Assembly (NCBI RefSeq): GCF_963678975.1
Contig: NC_089275.1
Span: forward strand, 15,159,682-15,223,681
Source of the DNA: Dysidea avara
Taxonomy: Eukaryota > Porifera > Demospongiae > Dictyoceratida > Dysideidae
Length of the DNA stretch: 64,000 nt
Reading direction: 5' to 3'
In this document: positions 24,086 through 37,535 of the stretch, one piece after another
Layout of the letters: each line of letters starts with the position of its first letter
How positions within the stretch are numbered: the stretch's first letter is position 1
Notes under the pieces: model-generated
Databases searched by the model: none
Told to the model about the DNA's origin: nothing
What the model saw: the letters and a program-made list of their open reading frames with translations, nothing else
Program-made: the position numbers and the translations under genes

Positions 24086-25149
24086 CTGGAGTGTTAACGA
24101 TGAACGGCAACTTTGCCTGTTTATGCATACACTAGGCTGAACACTTTAAACATCTTTATAGAACTGGTTTATTTACGTAATTATATAACTTGCACCATAA
24201 ACTGCATACACTTTTTGCTTAATTCAAGTTATTTGCAAATTGCGTCACCCATTTTCTCTTCATCCCTTGTTTGTCAAGATTATTAAACATGTTTCGGGCC
24301 TCTTGATTGTTCCATGGTTTTACAATTCATTGTCAAAAATAAATTCTGTGCATGCTCACCAGCAATGTTGTACATGATGTACATAACAATAGTCTAGACA
24401 TGGAAATGGATGCTAATAGTGTCATTTGCCATCTTAAATATGGCAGAGAAATCTCTTTAATGATACCTCATCTGTCTAAATATTAATGAGCGGGTTAGAA
24501 TTTTTGTTGCACCCACGTATTCAAATTGCGTTTCCATTTATTGGAAAACCATGGTAACAAGTACCTCGGCTCAGTACATGAACATTCCTTCTAAGGATCA
24601 ATTAGTCAGGAAGACTTAACCATACCTCAACTTATTAATATACAGGAGCACTTGAAATTTGGCACATCTGTATTATTCACATGGTACATGTTTCCTGTAA
24701 TTCCCAGTAGGCGGGTTTATAAGTATGGTGCCTTACCAAGTTTGTGTGAGGCATAAAAATCAAAGCACATCTACTCTATAGGTATTCACACAATCTGAAG
24801 ATTTTATTTACAGCTTGTCTGTGCATCAGCTTATTGATCAATTATAATGTGAGCATATATACTGCTACTTACCTATAATATGTATTGGTCACATACAGTA
24901 TCTAACTTATTATTAAAGAAGTGGTCCGAATGCAACTGAAATGAATTTCTTGCAAAAAGATCTAGACAACCTCTTCCAATGGGGCACAACATCAGCAGAT
25001 GTGCACACTTGTACTTCTGGATAAAGAACTACACTGCGGCTACCTATAATTATTATTTTTATCGCTTATTGTTCATAAGTATGGAGAGATTGGAGACCTT
25101 AAAAGTAATTAGAAGGAAAGTGAATTTTGAATGACTACCAATCATCATA
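24086..25149. other. Gene-free stretch after MRH copy 2
   Basis: Apart from a possible polyadenylation signal near 24338 I see no exon, inverted repeat or tandem array here. Confidence 0.4.
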
Positions 25150-28100
25150 TATACAGGTCTTGCCTGGTAGCTAACTCTACATTTGGTGGCACTGCCTCCT
25201 GATTATCTTGGAATTTTTAAAGAGAGTGCACATTTTGCATTTGAAGCATTGAAATGTGATCAGTTAGTATTGACGTTAACTGAACTTGAAACAGCGTGTC
25301 CAAACTTGACTGATATTCCCAGCAATTGGAATGGCTTAGGATTGTTAAACTCCATTAAAAGTTTTGATTGCAATGAAAATATTACAACTTTCTTCACATC
25401 ACATTTCAATGTTGTCAAATAGCAAACAAATTAAATTTCTTAAAGGTACATTTTGGTCAGTCCATTACTATAACACTTTCATCGTGTATGCAGGTATAAC
25501 TGGTGGAAAACGTTTTTCATTGAGACATTTTCTTTCTTGTAACTGGTTTCAATCTAATTTCTACCTGGTTGTTTCCTACTTCAATATCCACCAAACTATT
25601 GAATGACAAAATAAATGTTTGTATCTGTTTCAGTGTCTATCAGAAACAAATAATGATAAATCGATTACAGTAGTAGGAGGTTTCTTTCAGGATCAAGTAA
25701 TTGATCTTAGCAATCAGACCTTGTTACCAAGGGATCTCAACACACTCGGATTTTCCTAGTTAGGTCACTCAATAAGAAGTGGACAAGTTAAACTTAACAA
25801 ATTGCAACATCGGAGGTGAGGGGTGTAAAATTGTATTGAAAATATTATTAGGCAAAGGTGGCAGCCATATTGTATGAATCAATACTATTGATCTCTCTTA
25901 CAATCAATTAAACTATTTGTCTTTTGTTGCACTATTTGATTTACTGAACTCTTGGTCTACAACAGAAATTATTATAAATGATAGCAGTATACTTGAAAAT
26001 ACAAAGAACAGTGATTTGTTTTCATCAATTGAAACTATGCATTTATTTATTCTATTGACGAAGTTTCCTTACAAACTGTTTTCATTGGGTCATTCATTTC
26101 AACTTAATGATTATCACCATGCGTTATCATACAATGTGACAGCATAATATCTACTAAGTTGTACTAGTTCTGAGCAAGTGAATATGCTCATTTCTTTAGA
26201 TCAACACCAAGTAGTCAATTTCCACATGCTTGATTTGTCCATAAACACATCAATTGCTACTGATATATCATTACTTAGAGCTAACTAGAGGCGTTATATG
26301 ATTCCACCTTGCCTGATGAAATTGCTGATGAAATTGGTAGATTGGTATTAGTTAACAATTCAGCTAGTGTAATGCTTGTGAGCACCAAGACTAAGGTACA
26401 AGGAGTAATAAGCACATGTTCATTGAGCAGCGAACCATCAAACTTGGAAATACTAATCTTATTGTAAAAGTTAGGTCTTTATCTAATTGTAATGAAATTC
26501 CTTCATGGAGTTATAACTTACATTTTTATGCCAATAAAAGTGAAGCTATAATTCACTGTCTATGTGACATGCTGTTCAAATGTTATACTTACAAACTAAA
26601 ATTTAAAGTGATTGAAGAAAACACCATGATTGGTTTTAAAATTGGATTTGCAGATACTATAAGTGGTACTTCATCTCAGCAGCAATTAACAGCTTTGTAT
26701 CTATGTGATTGTAATATAAGTGAAGCGGGTATGAAATTGTACTTAGTAAACAGTCACTGGTGTTCCTTTATATTTCTCACAGTTGCTTGAAAGTAGACAT
26801 ACCATTTATTCTATTATCAAGAAACATTTCTACTTTACAAGAAATATTTATTTACAGTAAATTGCTCCAGTGAAAGTTAATGCTTTGTTATCCTTTTCCA
26901 GAACAATAATTCAATTGTGTTAATTGCAAAACAAAATGCTTTTGGTACATAAACCTATTAAAAACAGTTGGTATGGGCACTCCAAGTGGAACCATCAGTA
27001 GATGTGTGGAAATTTATTTCTTGTAGACTGAGTGTTGATACCTTTTATATGATCATGCATGTACTGGCTATCACTAATAAAACCTGGACCGAGTTAGATT
27101 TTATCGAGTGTAATCACAGAAATTCTGAATTTGAAGTTGTGTGTGATTACCTTGGTGAGTTAACGCCAGCTTCAAAAGTATGTAAGCTACAGTTTTCCAG
27201 AAGTACTCTTCCCTCTTCAATCACATCTACACTACCAGAAATTATTACAGCATGGGATATTAAACAGCTGATCATTTCAGATGGTAACAGTACACTTTAT
27301 TCCTTGGTAGACAGACTACGAGAGTAGTTGTGCTATCCAAAAAGAGTAAAAAAACAACCTCTTGCAGTAATATGAACATGTACTTTCTTTTGAATATGGA
27401 TTGGAAATTGATATCTACAACTTACAGTAGGTTCTACTATCACAGATTTGTGTTTAATCGATTGTCAATTATCAGATTTAAATGAAAACAAAGTTAATTT
27501 TCTTTTAAAATCCTACCACACTTTTTACAATTAATAGTTGTCAAAAGTCACTTAAATGGCAAACTTGTATTGAATATTTTGAAATCATTTGAAAATGTAG
27601 GAATTGAAATAATAATTGATACCATAACTAGTGACAGTCAAGTTACGGATACAATATTTTAAAATGATGCTAAGCTACATTTTATAGTAGTCATGGGTAA
27701 CTTTTTGTGTGGATATAATTTATTCAAGCATCAGATGAAATTACTGAAACGTAGATCTGTTAGTTATTCATTCAGACTATTCAGTGAGCCAGAGCACAAT
27801 GTTATTACCAGAGCCAGTGCAGTACAGCAGAAAATGCATTAAGACATGTTTGTGTTTCAAGACCACCAGCTAATAGCACTGCACTTTGTTGTAAAAGAAA
27901 ATTTTATATTAAATGCTGCTCAAATTATTTCTGCAGTCAATACTTCATCTCTTAAAGTATTGAGAATTGACAACTGCAAAATTACAAATGAAAACATTGA
28001 TCACATCCGAAACATTTTTAGATGAAATCCTGGAATAGAACGGCTGTACTAACACATTTCATATTGCTGGTGCTTTCACAATTATGATGATCACACTGCA

Positions 28101-28290
28101 CAATTTGTCAAAACTGCGATATTTTGAAATTGACATAATACTGTACCATCACTAATGAATTAATGGACCATGTAATTCCAATATTATATAATAACTCTGT
28201 ATTACAGCATCTTGCAATTAGTCATAACTACCTTCAAGATGGAGGTGTAGCAAAAGTATCTAAAGTATTAGTAAACAATTGTTAACTTAC
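25150..28290 (+). pseudogene. Decayed NLR-like gene: end of NACHT region plus leucine-rich repeats
   Basis: A run of translatable fragments in changing frames. It begins with LPPDYLGIFKESAHFAFEAL and TACPNLTDIPSNWNGLGLLN (25190-25350), typical of the segment after the NACHT ATPase in animal NLR proteins. It goes on through YNTFIVYAGITGGKRF (25470-25520) and VIDLSNQTLLPRDLNTLGF (about 25700-25756). Leucine-rich-repeat-like fragments follow, such as LTALYLCDCNISEAGMKLY (26677-26740) and VLRIDNCKITNENIDHIRNI (27958-28015). Frameshifts and stops break it at least six times and no NACHT nucleotide-binding motif is present in the window. NLRs are intracellular immune sensors; sponges and cnidarians have many. 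I read this as a dead or 5'-truncated copy. Confidence 0.6.
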
Positions 28291-28376
28291 CTTATTACTG
28301 GCTTGAAATATCCACTTACCTATGGGTATACACCATTGTATTGACAAGTGTGCAGTAGGTGAAACATAATTACTCA

Positions 28377-28713
28377 CACTGTGAAAAAGGTGGGATATAA
28401 GATGGTATTTCCAGTGGCTTATTGAATACAAATAAGCAATAATATAAACCCTGTATTATACTCATGTTATACTTTAGTATAATGCATACTATACTATTAC
28501 ATATATGGTTTCAGCTTATTTACCGCATTACTTAAAATAGCTTATATCAAATATAATGCCCACACTATACCATCACATATATGGTTTCAGTATGTTTAAC
28601 ACATTAACTAAAGCCTTACATGTGATTGTTAGTATACTACAGGTTATATCAAGCTTTTCTGTATTCAATAAGCCACTGGAAATACCATCTTATATCCCTC
28701 TTTTTTCACAGTG
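28377..28713. mobile_element. CACTG-ended MITE with long inverted repeats
   Basis: About 50 bases at each end are inverted copies with few differences, beginning CACTGTGAAAAAGGTGGGAT on the left. TCA on both sides is a 3-base target duplication. The CACTG end with 3-base duplication fits the CMC (CACTA/EnSpm-like) group. Within it, the phrase ACATATATGGTTTCAG occurs twice. Confidence 0.75.
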
Positions 28714-28716
28714 TCA

Positions 28717-30479
28717 CCACAAAGCATACAAAGATTGCTAAGATCCAATAAACCCTGAAGTTATAAATTACCACAGCAAAAATAATTATCCCATATAACC
28801 CCATATTTATTCAGTATTGGAACAACTAATTTAAAAAAACTCCCTATAACGAGACAAAATAAACCTCAAATCTATAGATGACTCTAATGTTATTCAATAT
28901 TGGGGGCTGTGGTCTGTTTTTGTTTGAGCCAAGGTAGAATTTTGGATTATTTGTTCCAACACCATAACATAGATGGAATAAATACAGTCAATATTTGTGT
29001 ATGAATTATGCTGTGTACTATCACCACGCAACATGTACAAACTTGCAGCTAGAAGCAGCTGCAGTTTCAAGACAGTCCAGGTTGCTAGATGGTTTTCTAA
29101 TTCAATTGTTCGATTAATCCTTTAAAATGTATGGGGAGCCCCAGAGAAAAAAGTACCATATTCAAATTTAATGTGCATGCCAAGGTAGCTAATTCCACCC
29201 AACCAACTATATATTTCTAAGATCAACATTCAATACTCTATCTATAGATCATTTTTCAACATGTCATCTACCTCGCGTAATTTCAAGTTTTGCCTCTGCG
29301 TCCACTCCACCATAGTTGTGAACCACTGCACTGATGCCCCATTCAACAGTTTGCTCAGTATAATGCTTATACAGTATTCTTCTGGCAGTGAAGAGCAGTC
29401 ATGCTCGAAGTGGAAGAGGAACAGATCTCTGGCAATTCTTTAGAAGGCTGATTAATAACTGCACTAACACTATGGAGCCGTTCAACAAGCCATACTTTGG
29501 GTACTCCTGGTGAGTCTAGTTTCGTTACTCTGTCTGCTGTTACACATGAAAGGTATTGAGTACCGCCCCCAGGATTTAATTAAGCAGATCCACTAGACTG
29601 GTATGAATGGTTGCAGTAACTCAAATTTGTAGTGAGACATGTAGCTACAGTTGCAAATAGGGTCTGATACTTGTTATACCAGATAACTTTTAGCGCAATT
29701 TGTACATTGTCTATTGTCACACCACCACAACTGTACGTGTAACAATGCACTATATTAATGTAATATGTTATGATCCTTTGGTTCACTGTAGCTATGCAGC
29801 TCTTGCAGAAAACTGTACATATTGGGATTGCAGAAAGGAGGTTATAAAGGACTCTGGGAGGTGTCTTTCACAGATCTAATGATGCGTCAGAGAATTTTTA
29901 GGTGTTGCTACTAGGATGTTCGGACTGCCTCTGACTTCTGTAATTACAAATAACACTTCTGTTATAGTTCTGTACAAGGAAAACTTCTTGAGCACTGGGA
30001 TAAATACCAGTGTAAGTTAACTGGTATGTAGCATATCAGCATCCAAATATACTGTGCATATATAGACACACGTATACAGCTGCAACACGCATACATCCCT
30101 GTATACATCATATAAAATCAAGCTTGTAAGACATGATTACAATAATCTCAGTTAAGCCTGAGTCAAATATGCTTAACATTTTGCTCAAAATTTTGCCCAT
30201 TGTGCTCTTTCATTGTTCCTATTATGCTTGCATTATGTTCCTAGGTTAGCAATATTTCTCTTAATTATGGGAATGCTTTGTACTATAAAGCATTCACTGA
30301 ATTGAATGCTTTGTATGCTTTGTATTTTATTATAAAGTGCCTGTTCTATAGAGATATTGATCTAAGGTGCTATGTACAATGCATCTGAGTGCTCTATGCA
30401 GTTTGCAGTTTCCACTGACTGCTCTATTAGGGAGTATCGATCTATTTTCATCGAATTAGGCTCCATAGTTTGAAATATC
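28717..30479. other. Stretch without recognised genes
   Basis: Some minus-strand frames are open for 50-70 codons around 29250-29600, but I find no recognisable family and no consistent splice structure. They may be an old retroelement remnant. A variant of the 26-bp GATCGAGATACTC motif lies inverted at 30417-30442. Confidence 0.35.
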
Positions 30480-30719
30480 CACCTAATATGCCAGCATTAT
30501 GCTGACATAATACTCCAGCCTATTATGCCTTTTATTATGCTGGCATGTTTGATGCAAGCCTACTCTCAGTGGGGCCTGCTTTCCCTTTACAAGTGCCTGT
30601 CCTGTCATATGTCTGGTCAGTATCCTACATTGTGCACCAAAAATCACAGTACTTAATTTTTTGGTTATCCATTCCACTGCTGTGCAGTAGCTTGTCAGTT
30701 CTTTTAGTGGTCTGTAACT

Positions 30720-33700
30720 AAATCATCAATTGGAATTAATCTTTGTGATCACCTTATACAGCTTTGTAGGAGGGCAGTAATCCTTCTGCCATACAGTAGG
30801 TATGACAATGTCAGTGGTTGCAAATCTATGATCATCAGACAGATAGGTCAGCGGCCTTTTATTTAGAATAGCTTCTATTTCAACCACAATATTCCGTAAC
30901 ACTTTTGTAGGGAAATATGTGCCCTGCTCAGTACACTCTTGAGAGCTGTCTTGGTCAGTCCCACCAGCCTCTAGCAGTAGCCACCATACTATGGAACCCT
31001 CTTTGGGATGAACTTCCATGTATGCCACATCTACTGAGGACAGTATCTAACTCCTTTGAACTTAACATCTCCTTCAGTTCCTCCGCGCCCAATGTGTATG
31101 TTGGTGCATGTCAGACATCATGGTATGGAGTAGGGATTTGCAACTCACATAAGGCAAGTATGAAAGTCTCTCAACAGTAAGATCAGGTACAACTTCCAGG
31201 TGGATGGCTCTGGTGGTAAATCAAAGCCATCAAATACAAATACACAAATACAAATACACAAATACATGCAAATACACAAATATGCACCTTACTCTCTCCA
31301 TTGTTATTCTGTACATACAAAGCACCAATGAAATCAACCCCAGTTATGGTGAATGGAACTACATCATTCAGATGGTCCTTGGGCAATGGTACAGGTTCTG
31401 GAGCAGGGTATGACATTCCATGGTGGATTGGTGGCATATACAGGTTGTGCAATTTTGGAGAAGTCTTTGTACTGCCGACCTGAAAGGACCCAGTATTGCT
31501 GTCTCAAAGCTGTGAGAGTGCTGTTCACGCCTCCATGGAAAAGGGAGTTATGGAGTAAGTACATAAGCAACTTGGTAAAGCCATGTTTCTGAGGATGGAG
31601 GTATGGGAATCTTGCAATATCACTTTGGGAATTGTGTATGCTCCCACCACACCTAACACATCCCTCACTGCCGAGAAAAAGTCGTAGCTGCCTTACTAAG
31701 GTAGAGTTGATATTTCAGTGGTGAAGGCCAGCTCTTGGGAAGTCTTAATCCACTTCAGTCTTGCAGTGTTCAACTCTGTGGGGGTTAGCGGGGCAGTCAC
31801 CCTTACATCTTGAGATCATCTGAGGTTGCCAATAAAGTGTTTAACATATGCTGTCATTACAAGTAAGTGCTCGAGGGAGCTGTAGTTCTCTGGCATGATT
31901 ACCCTGTGTAAGCCAGTGCTTTTCTGAGCTGCTGGTGAACAGTAGTGGTAACATTACAATTCTTTTACTGTTAGTGCTGCTACATAGGGTTGGGAGACTG
32001 AGTGAGGGTCCCAATTTCCCTTTATCAAGTAACCATGCAGTTTGATCCATGCCACCACAATAATGAAGTATGAAACTGCTCAAAGGGGAGTCTTCTGGTG
32101 AGGAGGCCTGCTGGATTGTCACTGGATGGACAATGCTGCCAGGTGATGTTTGAATAAACTGGTTAATCTCTTCCACTCAGTGTTTGATAAACTGAGGTAA
32201 TACTTTCTTGCTCAGGATCTAACGCAGTACTATTTGACTATCGGTCCACATATAAACCGTAGCTTTCAGATGGAGAGAGTCAATAGCAAGTTTTGCTCCA
32301 ACAACAGTGGCCATCAGCTCAAGCTTAGGGAGAGTGATTTGCTTCAGTGGCACAACACGTCCTTTGGCTATTTACAAAACTGGTACTATCTAGGTTGGAC
32401 AGAAAGGCAACTGCACCATATGCCTTGGTGCTGGCATCCGCAAAAACATGTAGCTGCAATGAAGTGGCTGCTGAAATGTTGTCTGGAAAAATGGTCTACT
32501 TATAACGATGTTTGTTGACTTACAAATGTTTCTTAGTATGGCTACCCATTCCTCCAGGATGTCTTGGTCTAATGGTTCATCCCACATAGCACATGCACAT
32601 TGCTACCGCAGCTCCTGCATGAGTAGTTTGGCACAAACTGATACTGGACTTAGGATACCAAGAGTTTGGAAGAGTCCTGGATCACTTCTCACTTAGTGGT
32701 CAGTGGGGTGGTAGTGTGATTAAGACCCTTCACAAATATATAGGGATAACAAACGAAAGGAAGTGTCCCATTGTTGTCCCAGGACATTGTTGTCTGCAGT
32801 GCCATCCCTCCGTGCAGTGTCCATAGCTTTCTACTGTTGAATGCCCAGGTAATCAAGTTAAACTTTGCTGCTAATAGAATGGATCTGGCCTGGCTGTAAA
32901 ACTGTAAAGGTTCTTCTTCCATGTTAAACTCTGTAACAATATTATTTACATGCAAACAGGGGTATTGATTGTGCTGCGGCAATTGGTGGTAAACAACATG
33001 AAGGGAACCAAACAGCACCATGCAAAATCTGTATGTTAAACTTACTACTGGGATCAGATGGATCAGAAAGCCATAGAAATCTGGTAAAGTCACAATCCTT
33101 GGCATGAAGAGCAATGTGAAGGAAGGCCTTCTCAATATTTGGTAAAACCCATGCATAAACAAAGGATGAGATCAATGAAAAGGGAGGACCAGTTAGAAGG
33201 TAGTCATTGAGGCTAGGTTGGTTCACAGATCCATGGCAGCTACAATCATATACAATGTAGACTAGTGTAGTACTGGAGTCTTCCCTCACTGGGTGGTGAG
33301 GTATGTAGTGAGTAGCACTGTTCCCATTAGGTGTTAGTTGCTCAATAAAACCTCAGCTGACTTGCTCCTTCAATATGTTGTCATAGGTCTGTAACATACC
33401 AGGAGTCTGTGCAAGACTATGGACCAGTGATCATGTCCTTCCTTGGCATATGGTACATAGTTGTTAGGAAGAGGTTGATGATCATCCATCCAGGAAAAAA
33501 CATAGCACTGTAGGATATGTCACCTTGCCAGGTTATGTGAATATTGGAACCCTGTTCCAAGGAGGTCTTGGCTGAGGAGTTAGTAATGATCCCAGCATCC
33601 TCCACTGCCCAAAACCTTTTGTAAATCTTGCTCATCAGTGTCATGGTGTACAGCAACACTATAAGCAAGTTTAAGACAATGTTGTGAGATTGTGGTACTG

Positions 33701-34990
33701 GTAGAGGACCTGACAGCACATATCCTAATCTGGAACTGACAACTGTGGGACCATCACCCCTGACAATGTGGTCCCCGATGAAGTGCCAATAGAAGTCAGC
33801 TCCATGAGTAGTGATATCTCAAAATTCTCTGCACTAGAGACTAAATGGGCTAAAGGAAGTCCTTTCAAATCTGGTATGTTAGAGGTTGTGGTTCTTACTG
33901 TGTTGTTGAATGGGGCAGCAATGGCTGGCAGCAATGGCTAGGACAACAAGTGCTTAAATTGGAATCAGGTCACCTCTTGGTGTCTTGAGATTAATGATCA
34001 CACTATCTGAACGTCTGAGAAGAAATTTTTCTGAGCCAAAGGAAGACAGGTTGATGTGCTCAGACTTGTGAGGGACCACTTTTAGCAAATGTGCAAGCTT
34101 CTCAGTGAGGAAGGATCACTGGGATCCTCAGTATGAAAGCCTCGGCTTCTATCTTGTCATTCACCACGGTTGCTATTGCAGTCTTCAATAAACAGACAAT
34201 GTTTCTTGTCAACTGTGATGGGACAAAGGTTGTGAGAGATGCAGTCGCAATAGTACTTGTTGCTGGGTTGGAGGTTGACTGAGTTGTGTTCTCACTAGTG
34301 GGAGTAGAGTTGATTGGAGCAGAGCTGATACTGGTATGTTTGCCATTGCAATTTCAGCATCGGTTCTTTGAGGTGCATTGGGAGACATGACGGTGTGCAA
34401 GGCTGACTCTTGCTGCCTCATCTTCTAGCTGTGCTCTGAAATAACTCAATTTCTATATCCCAGGAAAGTATGGATTCATGTCTATGACAGACTCAACAGT
34501 CCCAAAATGACTGCCAATTCAGGGGTCATCCCTGTACTTTGGGACTTCCAGCTTTGGTAATCATGTAACATATTGGGGTGTTAGGTGACTATTACCTAGT
34601 TCTCTATGGGTAGATCCAGTTGTATCCATTGATAGCCTTTGTGCTGTCTCTAAGATCTGGGGAGGAGAGTGTGAGGCTGAAGCAGCTGGTAGTGGCTGTG
34701 TATTTGAGTTGCTTTCTCTGTTTGTAGGTTGGGGTAAGGTGGTAAGCTTGTTGCCAATCAATGCCATCCTCTGTGGCAAAATTGACTGCATATCTTTTGA
34801 TTCCACAATAATACTCTCAATTCATATTCATCCTCTTAATATCTAGATTATTTTTGTCAATATCTGTGAGTACTGTAGCCTTGTGTTTCAATTGCTGAAG
34901 AACAAGTGAAGATAGTCTTCCAATTGGACTCTGTCCTCTGACTATGGGGTAACATCGCTTCTGTATATACTCCTCTAATATAGTGTCTAT
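30720..34990 (-). pseudogene. BEL/Pao LTR retrotransposon relic
   Basis: Read on the minus strand, in order: gag-like fragments (about 34950-34560), a protease-adjacent A17/DUF1758-like part (33934-33650), reverse transcriptase (about 33290-32700, with NIEKAFLHIALHAKDCDFTR), an RNase H side (32590-32000, with WDEPLDQDILEEW and SYMFLRMPAPR) and integrase. The integrase shows a zinc-binding part (31570-31370) and a core (31450-30730, with FTITGVDFIGALYV and VVEIEAILNKRPLTYL). This order and these phrases are those of BEL/Pao elements. The frame changes at nearly every segment and the polymerase active-site region is altered (HVNN where YVDD is usual), so the element is dead. I did not find its LTRs. 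A small AAATACACA-type microsatellite sits at 31228-31290. Confidence 0.8.
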
Positions 34991-35965
34991 GCTGTCATCA
35001 AACAGTTTAGCAAGGTGTGGTTTGTAGGCCTCAGGGAATTATTCTCAAAAAATTTCATCATTATGCTATTCTGAATATCTCCAAAAAGTTATCATTATGC
35101 TCTTATTATTTCCAACATGTCTTAAAATTATTCCAAAGTTTTGAATTTTTTTTAGACTTTTGCATTTTGTAAAGTTTAGCAAGATTTTGGAGCAGTAGAA
35201 ATTCTACTCTATTTGACAGTGAAGTTATATTTTAGTTGGCAATATGCTTATTCACTGTTGCAATAGAATAAAATTATTCCACTGACTGTTCTATTAGAGT
35301 AGGTGACTGCCTCAACTTGCGTGAATCAAAAATTATACCAAATATGCTCTTAAATCGCTTCAAAATGATGGAATAATTCCCAATTCTTTTACCCTATTGT
35401 TATGCTCAAAATTAGTCAAGCATAATTCCCGGGCACCTGTGACCACCATGTGAGTGGCATAGCTACTTCAGAATTTCCATGACAGTGAGTAGCAGTTCTG
35501 AGTAGCAAGTGAACTAGTTGTAAAAAAACAAACAAACAAAAAACGACAACAGATCAGATGGGGGAACTCACTTGCCTTCTGTGGTACCGTTAGTAGAATC
35601 CTTGTGTCACAGTACAACAGCTTTTTGGTGACTGGTTAAAATTATCAGTGAAGCAAAGGGACGACTAACAGTTTTGTTTGTCATGTGTAACATAGAACTG
35701 GTATGCTGTATTTGAAGAAATGCAAAATGAATTGGAATTTAAGATGTATACCTTAAAGAGTTTGTCAGATAAGCATTGGGCGTGCAGGATCAAAGCAATA
35801 AAAATAATTGTTAAACAACTGGATGAGTTGGTAATGGCTATGCAAAAAATAGTTGATGAAGACCATTTTATGGAGCACAAGCATAGTCTTTATTAAATTC
35901 AATCTGTACATTTGATTTTATATATAACCTGGTAGTACTAAAGGAGGTTTTCAGCACAACAAAAA

Positions 35966-36523
35966 GGCTGCTGCTATTGTTCGGCAGTCACGTGAATAAA
36001 AATAAAACTTAGACAAAAAAGATTCTCAAACGAAGGAAGAAAGAAAAAAAAGAAAAACACAAATAGCCTTGAGTGGGAATCGAACCCAGGACCTCCAGTG
36101 CTTGAGCCCAGAGTCTTAACCATTGTGCTACATGGTTCCCAGCTACCCACCTCCTTTGTATAGTTTCTACCTTATATGTCTCTGACTGGAGTAACTTCTA
36201 TATAATATATATTGAAGATGAAGAAGAAACTAAAGCTGAACCCAATCCTACCCCAAACACTAGAACTACTTTTCGCATCCCCTAAAGTTGAATGCTCGGG
36301 GCAATCTACTTGACGCGTTCCTTAAAGTTGAATGCTCGGGGCAACCTACTAGACGCGTTCCCTAAAGTCGAATACTTGGGGCAACCTACTAGACGTGTGC
36401 CCTAAAGTTGAATACTCGGGGCATAGCATACAACTAGTGTGCTTGATAGGGAGAAATCTAGTGGACTACTGGAACAATAGCACTGACAAAATATTTCCGG
36501 CTGCCGGAACAATAGCAACTTCG
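35966..36523. mobile_element. Mutator-like MITE with tRNA-like core, copy B (intact)
   Basis: Left end GGCTGCTGCTATTGTTCGGC, right end CCGGAACAATAGCAACTTCG, with CAACAAAAA before and TAACAAAAA after (9-base target duplication, one mismatch). Inside lie a tRNA-like segment and about four tandem units of about 45 bp containing CCTAAAGTTGAATGCTCGGG and CTACTAGACGCGT. It has inserted into the hAT transposase relic. Confidence 0.75.
36066..36145 (-). repeat. tRNA-like segment in MITE copy B
   Basis: On the minus strand TAGCACAATGGTTAAGA fits an A box and GGTTCGATTCCCAC fits a B box, with CTCAAGCACTGG between, like a tRNA-derived SINE head. It recurs in copy A, so it is part of the repeat family. 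Confidence 0.6.
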
Positions 36524-37535
36524 TAACAAAAATGCTGTCAAGTATTTACAATATGTTAATTTGTCTGTATGTGCTGCACAATGCAAAGTTAATGCTGTAG
36601 AATAAAGCTTAAAGAAAATGAGAACGGGTGCAGAAATTAAGAAATTCTGGAAAGAAGCAGAAGAAATTTCAAACAAATTTGAATTAGATGCTTCACAATT
36701 GCCACGACAAAGGAACTGACCAGCTATTATCCACTTTTAGACACAATAATTGGTCAACTTCAGGAAAGGTTCAGTGAAAATGACATTGTTACTGTTCAGA
36801 ATGTTGAGAAATTGTTGTTGGTTTATAGTAGAGGTGTTTCACAAGCAATCATTGAAGACATTGCATGAATTTATGAATTGGACCAGATAATCTTAAGGTA
36901 GAATTGAGGGGTTTTGGTAAAAGAATTAGAAAGGGAGGAAGCTGTTGTCCCACTTCCAGAACAATGAGATGACAAAATACTTAAAGTTTGTTACAGTAGA
37001 AGATGAACAATTTCACTGAGGATAGAGGAATCCAAACTGTTCTGCCACTTATGTGCAAGTTGACAGAAATATTTTGTACCATACCAATTACATCATGTTC
37101 AGCAGAAGGATTGTTCTTCTATTTGCGACATTTAAAAAACTACTTACGTAGTACTATGGGTCAGGAGAGACTTAGCACTTTAGAAATTGAAAAAGATGTA
37201 ATTCCACATTATACAAAAAACAACATTGAAAAATTTGCTATGAAACTACACCGTAAACTCCCACCGTCTTACAGCACATGTTAAATTTTTTTGTCATTTA
37301 AAGTCATGAATTCTATATGCTTCACAGTATACTTGTATGTATGTATATTCTAATTATGCCTGTAGTCAAATACCACACAATGAGTGCACATGCAGCATAT
37401 ATGCATACAAATACATTAGTCTAGACATGCTTGCTAAGGGTGTAGCTAAACCCATCAAATATTGCACTATATCTCTATACTCTAATAATAGAACAGTTGT
37501 CCTAATACAGCATTTCAGGTAAATATACATTAAAA

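Larger units (their letters stand above)
35690..37284 (+). pseudogene. hAT transposase relic, interrupted by a MITE
   Basis: The 5' part (35720-35895) reads TLKSLSDKHWACRIKAIKII, the conserved mid-region of hAT transposases related to ZMYM1-type proteins. After a 558-bp MITE (35966-36523) the gene resumes (36536 on) with AEIKKFWKEAEEISNKF and a YPLLDTIIGQLQERF phrase. The C-terminal hAT dimerisation domain (37003-37284) includes SAEGLFFYLRHLKNYLRSTM, where family members usually have SAER. Several stop codons and frameshifts separate the parts. The N-terminal BED finger and the first catalytic region are not seen in the window. Confidence 0.8.

Noticed and set aside
36066..36145. A functional tRNA gene
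   Set aside because: A and B boxes are good but the segment recurs inside two MITE copies and does not fold with a clean acceptor stem; it is a repeat module.
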